A stretch of DNA of 64,000 bases from Sipunculus nudus (Eukaryota > Annelida > Sipuncula > Golfingiida > Sipunculidae). Below, piece after piece: positions 52,047 through 60,600 of the stretch. A program made the translations under genes and the position numbers. Position 1 is the stretch's first letter, and each line of letters begins with the position of its first letter. The DNA lies in the NCBI GenBank assembly GCA_026874595.1, contig CM049307.1, forward strand, positions 51,705,370 through 51,769,369. Direction: 5' to 3'. Below the pieces are notes generated by a model. It had not been told where the DNA came from and did not search any database. It worked only from the letters and a program-made list of their open reading frames with translations.

Positions 52047-54560
52047 CAAAACGTTCTTCAGTTAACCTCGATAGGAATATTTCATGCCTGCGTTTGTTAA
52101 TTATAATTGTCATTCTTGCTAATCATATTATACACGTTTTAACATATTTTTAAAAGATCCTTTCTATGTTTAAGTAACGATTATGCTGCTTTTTTCAGGG
52201 TGCCCGGATGGTAGCTTTGGCAGGTATTGTGTACATTCGTGTAACTGCTATAACAGGACGGAGGTATGTAACAAAGAAAGCGGTGCATGTGACCATAGTG
52301 GATGTCCTGAGGGATGGCGAGGTGATGGCTGTCAGACAGGTATTACTCGCTTCCATATAGATCATGTTGACAATAATTTAAAAAAAAATCATATATGCCA
52401 TGGTACCTTCATAATTATCCTTTTATAATTTGGTTTTATTATATAAGCATACCTTCTGCAGATTAAGCATAATTTGAACAAGTAACGAGAGGTGTATTGA
52501 ATTGTTGATTGGAATAATCTAATAGTGTTACTTTCTCAGTGTGCAAACAGGGAACATATGGCAGAAACTGCGATAAAAACTGCGAAATCGGTTGTCGAAA
52601 TTCGTCATGTAACATCGAAACAGGAGCATGTGAGTGCAGAGAACCCTACCGCGGACCTCTTTGTGCAAAGAGAATCCAAGGTAAGTTTATTCATCTTTTC
52701 TTGTCATGGATAATCATCAAATTATAACAGAAGCATTAAAATGGAACACGATATTCCGTAATGAGAAATACTTTAAATATAGATTGGTATATTATTCGAT
52801 TATTCTTGACCCGATAACCTTTGCATCACCATAATCAACTCTGATTTTTTTTTCAAGTTTATTTTGTTTAAAATTCAATGGTCTTTATTTAGGAGACCAT
52901 TATTCATTTTTATTACTTTCTAATATACTTATCATTGTACATTTTTATTACGTTTAAGCTTTTTTACGTTTAAAATATTAAGGGAACATTCTTTTTAGCC
53001 TTTTTTTAGCTCATGATAACTCATAACAAGTTATTCGATTGTAGGGTTAAACGTAGGGGCCATCGCAGCAGGGACACTTGTGCCGCTGATTGTTATAGCG
53101 GTAGCAGTCGTCTTGGTTCTATTTTGGGTCAGGTAGACTATAAACTCAATATCAACATTACAATGTTTTAACCTTATGTTTCTAAGATCACGTGACAAGA
53201 CCGTCTCTGTTGACATCTTTTAATTGATAACATTTTTAGTTTATACGCACTAGTTCGTTTATACGGTATTTAATCTGAAGTTAATAATGACAAGAACTAA
53301 TCTAATATCAACATTCCCTAGATATTGCGTGTCCGGGGACTTCATTACATGACATAAACCGCCCTTTAGATGTATAAGCCTGATGAAAGCATCCAAGTGA
53401 GCTTGACCGACTTACTCATTAGGTTTTATATATATTGTATTACCTGTAACAGCAATATTTTTCTCGAAAGGCGTCGCAGGGGACCAAAGAGCACCTCAAC
53501 TCATACAAAAAGTGAGGGTTTTTTTTAGATCAATAGAATAGTATGGTGATTATAGTATATTTTAGTATAAAATTTTGCATGAAATCGAACAACGCTTGTC
53601 AATTGTTTTCTGCGTTTTCAATATAAATACTGGAGCAACAGCTGTGTCAAAAATAATTGGATATCTGTATTCAAAATGATTTTGTGCCCTTTGTTTATGC
53701 TTGATATATGGATAATAAATAAAAAAAAATATACAATATTTTATTGATGTACAATATGTATATACATTCAATAGGTGAAACTCACAGTGAAATGGTGGAT
53801 ATTAGGCAAGAAATCCAGCTAGACCCTGCTGATGATAATGTGTATTGCAACCTGTCTATACTTTACGATAAGACGGATATCGCAGTGGATGTGTTTCCAG
53901 ACTACATAAGACACATGATAGACACGGATCACGCATTTGAAGATGAATATAAAGTGAGCCATTAATGAACATATGAAATAAAATGATTCATTATATTCTT
54001 TTTATATATGGCATTAAGTGTTCTAACATGTCCCAACAGAGCTTACCGCTTGAGCCAAGTGGAAATTGTGGCATAGGCAATATGGCGGAAAACCGACCGA
54101 AGAACAGGTTCAAGAAAATAGTTCCATGTGAGTTATATGTTTTGCTTCCGTTTCGCAAATGACTTCAAATATGAATCATCCGGTTAAAAGTAACATTTCT
54201 GAACTACTGGTGTGAAACAGCCGTTCTGTGTCATAGTATAATAATGATAGTGTTATTCACCGTTTTAAGACATTTATCGTGTTAATAAACAAAGATTATC
54301 GCACCAAAATCCCATCTTTGTTCAATGTTTAGCATTGCTTATAAGATGACCACAACCTTGTGAAGCTTCACAACAACAATGATCCCATCCAGGGATATAT
54401 CAATGCAAGCTTCATACCGGTACGCACGCCAGAATATACACACCTATATATGTATTAACTCATATTAAAAGAAAGTAGAAGGTACACGCCTCAAACATTT
54501 ACATCCTTTAAGTTTAATAAGTAACAACATAGACTATGGATGTTAAAAGATTGTATTCAA

Positions 54561-54613
<53 letters not shown>

Positions 54614-57600
54614 TTTTTATTAATAGGGATACGATGATTCAGTCACCTTCATCGCAGCTCAAGGTCTGTCTCCATAACCGTTTATGAAATAACCTTATAT
54701 AATATAGAACAAATGCTTTGGTCAATTTTCGAATGTTAGGTCAGTGACACCTGAGACATTTGTCTTTGTAATTTTTTTTGTCTAAAAGTGGGTGATTTCT
54801 ATAGGTCCGGTGCCTGTGACCCTGAACGACTTTGTCTTACTGTTGTGGGAGAATAATGTGCCTCTAGTTGTAATGCTGACCTCTCTAAAGGAGAAAAACA
54901 AAGTATGTATTAAATTGTGATATGAAATGTATCTTTGACATTGACTTATTGCATCTTTTTCATCTGCGAAAATATTATTTTAAACAAATTTTTATCATTG
55001 TTCCTCTTGGATTCTTAGAGGAAGTAATGTTGTTTTTAAGATCTCCTCCGTATAACGGATACATTTGAATTTTTTTTAATTTTTTACTGAATTAATCTAG
55101 GTTAAGTGTGAGCAGTACTGGCCGAAAGGGAAAGAACCTGTGTCTTTTGGATATGTCACAATGTCTCTGAGGAACGTTAAACCAAATAAGAAGAACTCCA
55201 ACTATGTAACAAGAGAGCTCTTTCTTCAAAAGGTGAAGGGAAATGTGCCGATTAATCGGATAGCTAAAGCAACCCAACGGGTTAAACAGTTAATGTACCT
55301 GACTGATAACATAAGACAAAGCTATAATAAGCAAATTGTTTTTAAAATTTGTTTAGTCAATTGCATGGTAAACAATATATGTGTCATTACAACAGGATGG
55401 CAAGACGAAACGTGTCATATGCAGTTTACTTCCTGGCCAGACCACGGATCCCCGGAAAGTCCTGCAGCTTTTCTGAATTTCCATCAGGAGGCCAAGAAGT
55501 TTTACAACAGCTCCAAAGGACCAGTAGTGGTACACTGCAGGTAGGGATAAGCCTTCTTCAGCCGTCCAATTGTGTTGATCTCACAGTGATAATAACTCTT
55601 TATTTATCTTTATTTTTCTCCTTTCAGTGCTGGAGTTGGCCGGACAGGAACATTTCTGGCCATGGACTACCTCCTTCGACAGGCCGAGAAAAAGGATACC
55701 ATAAGTATATATAATTGTGTCACGGAGTTGAGAAAACAGCGAGTGAATATGGTTCAGAGCATCGTAAGTAAATTATATAGTTATATAAACAACACTGTTA
55801 TTTTAAAGTAGGACGAAAGCATTATTACCGTATGATTTTGTACATTTGAAAGGGCCAATAAAACATAATGATTTATAAGTATTTGACTGTAGGACCAGTA
55901 CAAGTTTTTATATGAAGCTCTTTTGGAAGCGTTGCATTGTGGAAAAGTGGTATATGACTCAGCAGGGTTTGAAGCCTGGCGTACTCAGGACTACAGTGAA
56001 GTCTTACAAAAACAGTTCACGGTGAGCACATCTGGGATACGTACACGTAAAGACTCTGTATTACTTCTGACATAGGCTTTCATACCGATAAATACATACC
56101 CATAATGCCAATAGTCTCTACCCAGAGAAAAAGTTCAGCTCTTTTGTCACGCAATATCCCACTAATTCTACATTGATAAATATATTACAGTAACATATCT
56201 ATGACTTATCCTGAAATGAAACATCCTTAACACTTCGGATACGGTGATTCCCTTTTTTTATATATTCTTAAAGTCTTCCTATATATAGTCGTATAGCAGT
56301 TATATTAAAGTAAAAGGATTACTGAAATAATCTACCATAAGTAACATAGGAAGTAACATAGGTCTGAAAAATAGCTGTAAGAGTAACAACCCCCTTTACA
56401 GCAATAAAGAACCGAATGAAAATCCTTTCTTTCAGGTATATTATGAGAACAATATAATGCAGCTCGATAAAAAAGCCTTTTCGTAACAGCGTATATGATC
56501 TTTTATTTGGTAACCCTGCTATACGACGAAGGTTGGGAAATGTACCTTAACCGCTTCTTTGAAAATGATTAACAATATGCAGAAAAAAAATGTAGTATGA
56601 GAAAAAATATCCCTCAGATGCTGGAAAAATTGCGTCGTCTCCCTCGTTTTCCCGATACTTCCGCTGGAAGGGATCCTAGCAATAGAAACAAGAATCGGAA
56701 AATGAGTTTACTTCCCCTCGAGAGATGGCGTCCTCTGCTTATGATGAAAGTTCCATCTACCACTGACTACATCAATGCTGTCTTCGTCAAGGTTACTAAA
56801 CCCTAACTATTAACACTGACTGTGTTTAATCATTTAAAATCCCAATATCAATAGATTTATATTATTATTAACAAATTATGTATTAAAATATATTGCTTTT
56901 AAATAACAGTTTAAACTTGGGTTCGTTAGAACCATTGACCATGCAAGTTAGGATATTTCGACCAATACGTTAATAAAACCTAAAGGCATGATGAGTTTGA
57001 CATAAGGATTGTTTGTTAATTTTCATCCGGCTTTAACTGCAGACAGCCTGGAGTAATGATGGCATACTTGTGACGCAATCACCAATGGGAAACACAACGG
57101 TCGACCTGTGGCGTCTAATATATGATTATGAGTGTCATATTGTTGTTGCGTTGAACACATTTGAATCGCAGGTAGGCGCTGGCACATTCTTTTGTTTCTA
57201 GAAATTTGACACGTTGAAAAATTTCAAATTGATATTTTTTATCGTTATATTATTACATGCAGTGTGATTTCATCTTGTTTCGTGTGTATTATAGGTGGGT
57301 CATAGGGCATGTGTAATGTCATCTATATTTGACTGTATCTGTCTGAAAGCCAATGTATTTTCTTGAATCCCTTAGGACTGCCCTAGATATATCCCTGACG
57401 AGACCGATATGTTTGGGCCTTTTAATGTGGCGATAAAATCCGCAGTCGAAGAAGATGGTTTTATAACGACATCATTAATGTACACGATCAAGGTGAGACT
57501 TGGCACGTTCTTATTATATATTTCAGAGCTTAACAGCATGCATACCAGGATTCTAGAATTATAGTCTCATCTTAAAGACACTTGTATAATTACAGTCAAG

Positions 57601-60600
57601 CATTTGATATACGTATTACATGTTTTTTACGCCTGAAGTCAAATCAATATTACAGTTGAAACCGCATTAAGTGCACGTTTACTTTATACACATAGGTCTT
57701 TGAAACTTCTTTTGATAAATAATTTTATCATCTAGCAAGAACAAACTGAACTGGTTCACTTGGCGGTGTGTACTGAGGCTGCTCCAGGAGCACTGCCAGA
57801 TATTGCCCCTTTTCTGGCTCTGACAAAAGCAATCCAATCCGCTCGACAGAATGGGCTCACAGGGCGGATCCTGGTCCACTGCAGGTTAAATAATCAGCGA
57901 TTTTCTAATAAAATATCACAAAACACTGATCGAATTCCATATATCTTTATTAATATAATCTCATTTTTCAAAGAAAGGGATACACACATGTAACTTTTTT
58001 AATGGAAAGTCATTTTGTTTCCCTTTCAAGTCACTATGTGAAAGATTATTAAAACTACTACGTGAACGATTATTAAATCTAGTTCATAATCCATAACTTA
58101 ACTAGTTATGGTAATAATGTCTACAGTACCTTTATAATGAAACTGAACATATAAGCCCGAAAGCAAAATAATTATATCCTTTCTGTGTATGGCTTCAGAA
58201 ATGGCCTGGTAGAGAGCGGGCTGTTCTGCGCACTGAGCCAAATTTGCCACAAAATCAAGGAGGAAGGGGAGGTGGATATATTTCATGCTGTGAAGCAGAT
58301 CAGAATCAGCCGCCCGGAGTTCATCACGTCACTGGTCAGTATGCCAACATGCAACGGCTATCTTGTGTTTTAGTTCCCGTTATTACCTCCGCCAAGCCTA
58401 GCGGCGGTGGTTATGTTTTTGGGCGCGTATATTTGTCTGTGTGTTTATATGTTTGTCTGTTAGCACGATAACACAAAAAGTCCTCAGCGGAGTTTGATGT
58501 AATCATCAGGATAGCTCCGCAATGCGTAAATAACCCCGGAATAAGCTCTAGTATTTTAGGGGGGTCCATAGCAAATATTTGCAGGCTAGCCACGGTTGTT
58601 AATTGTTTCCTGTAAACGGAGTTTAATGACATTTTTGGGATATCTCGGCAGTGATACAAGGAACAATTGTTTAAAGGGACACAAACAGGAGCAATACTAT
58701 GCCTATTCTTTCCCACTGTCAGTTCAGCTGTGCTTTATACGATTCTCAGCAAAACCATTGCAGCACACAAGTACCTCGCACACGGCTTTTTAACACTTTT
58801 TTTATGGCTCTGCGTGCTGGTTAACACAGTCAACGTGTGTCTGTTTACCATAACAAGGCCACGTGACCGGAGGTCCGAATATGAGTCTCAACACGTGATG
58901 TTTGAGCCAGCGGGAATATGTATTACATTTTGTTGGCCAAGTCAGTCGAGGCATCTCCTGATTGACACGTGTTATGGTTTCTCAATGCACACGGCCCCAC
59001 GCGCTGTGTTAATGTTGACACCTGTGATCGCGTCCGTTTTTTTAACACTCGTTTACAGGAGTAAGCAAACGGTTTCAAGGCAATATGTTGTCCGGTACAT
59101 GTTTATTTTAAAGGAAAGAAGCTATTATTTGTGTTAATTCAACATGCTTGATAGGTAATTGGGCCCCTTTAAATTTGGGACACCGATCCATGCGTGTAAA
59201 AGCCCGGAATGAGCTCTGATTTTTTTTTTTTGGGGGGGGGGGGGGGGGGTCTATTGCATATTTGTTTACACTGGGACGTTTAGCCGGTGACGATATGGCT
59301 AATTTTGGAAAGAGTCGCGACGTCATACAGCACAATGACGTCATTGCACTTATCCGTGCCGTTTCCCTGAAAGCTTTCATCAACGTAAAGCAGGGGGGCC
59401 ACGGCTGCTTGTCGTTATTTTTATGGTCCTTGGTCCTGTTTTAATATGAAAGTAAATGAAATAAGCTCGATCGAACCTCCATTCCCAGGGGAGATGGGGC
59501 CAAAACAATTTCCGAGGGCTAGTTTCTTCAGTAGTAGCGTGTAAGATTCTTCATCTACGGAATATGGAATGTGTGTTGAGAGATTTCATATGAACCTGCA
59601 CGGAGGCATGAATTTTTCTATGAGTGGCACCTAAATAACATTAGTAAACTTAAAAATTCACTACATGTAGCGATGACTTTTGCCTGGTATATTAGCATTA
59701 TGCATGCCGGGTCCGCGCATGAGGAATCTCACATTCTTTATTTCTCAATACGTGTACCGATTTTATACGCTTTCCGCATCCTGCATTCCGTACATATAAG
59801 AAATCTTAGCTTTAGTCTGCAAATATATTCTACTTTACCTGTTAATTACCTCCACTAAGCGGTAAGGGGTTATGTTTTTGTGGATGTTGGTTTGTTTGTT
59901 TGGCCGTTAGCAACATTAGTCAAAAAGTTATTTACGGATTTTGATTAAATCTCCAGGATAGCTCGGCAATGATTGAAGGAAAAATTGATTAAATCTTGAT
60001 ACGGAAACAATCTTGATCCAGGAATATTTTAAAGGGGAAATGCTGCTTTTCTGGCAGTTTCATATGAGGCTAATGAGCTGAATTGGCTGATGTCTACGCT
60101 CTGTGAGTGCTTTTTTAGCTCAGCTGACTATAAGTCATCTGACCTATAGGGATCACCTTTTGTCCGTCGTCCGTCCGGCCGTCCGGGCGTCTGTCCGTTA
60201 ACAGGGCACAAATCGTAACCACTGGACCTGGAATCTTCTTACTTTACATCCGGAGAGGTCCATGAAAAATCTCCTTGGAAACCTGGAATTAGGTCTCCAT
60301 TATATCCGTCGAGCTATGGGGCTCCAAAGTACCCCCCAGAATAGTCAAAAATTCCTACAAAAACTTCAATATCTCATTAACTACATAATTGATGCTCATG
60401 ATTTTTGGCATACATATTGATTATGAGATGTTCCATCGGTTCCTTTAGACTGGTGGCGCCACTTGTATTTTTCAATTTTTTTACGATTATTTTTCTCTAT
60501 TTTTGAGACCTTTAAAATGTGGATATATGTTAACAGGGCACAAATCGAAAAGACTGGACCTAGAATCTTCATTCTTAAATTCTGAGAGACCTATGAAAAA

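Noticed and set aside
55404-55425. Alternative acceptor atatgcAG at 55,420 that would keep phase 0 with exon 24
   Set aside because: It has a poor pyrimidine tract and would delete the strand before the WPD loop; noted only as a fallback.
56596-56700. A second frameshift at the AAAAAA run at the start of exon 29
   Set aside because: The 47-nt exon 28 joins the phases without any frameshift.
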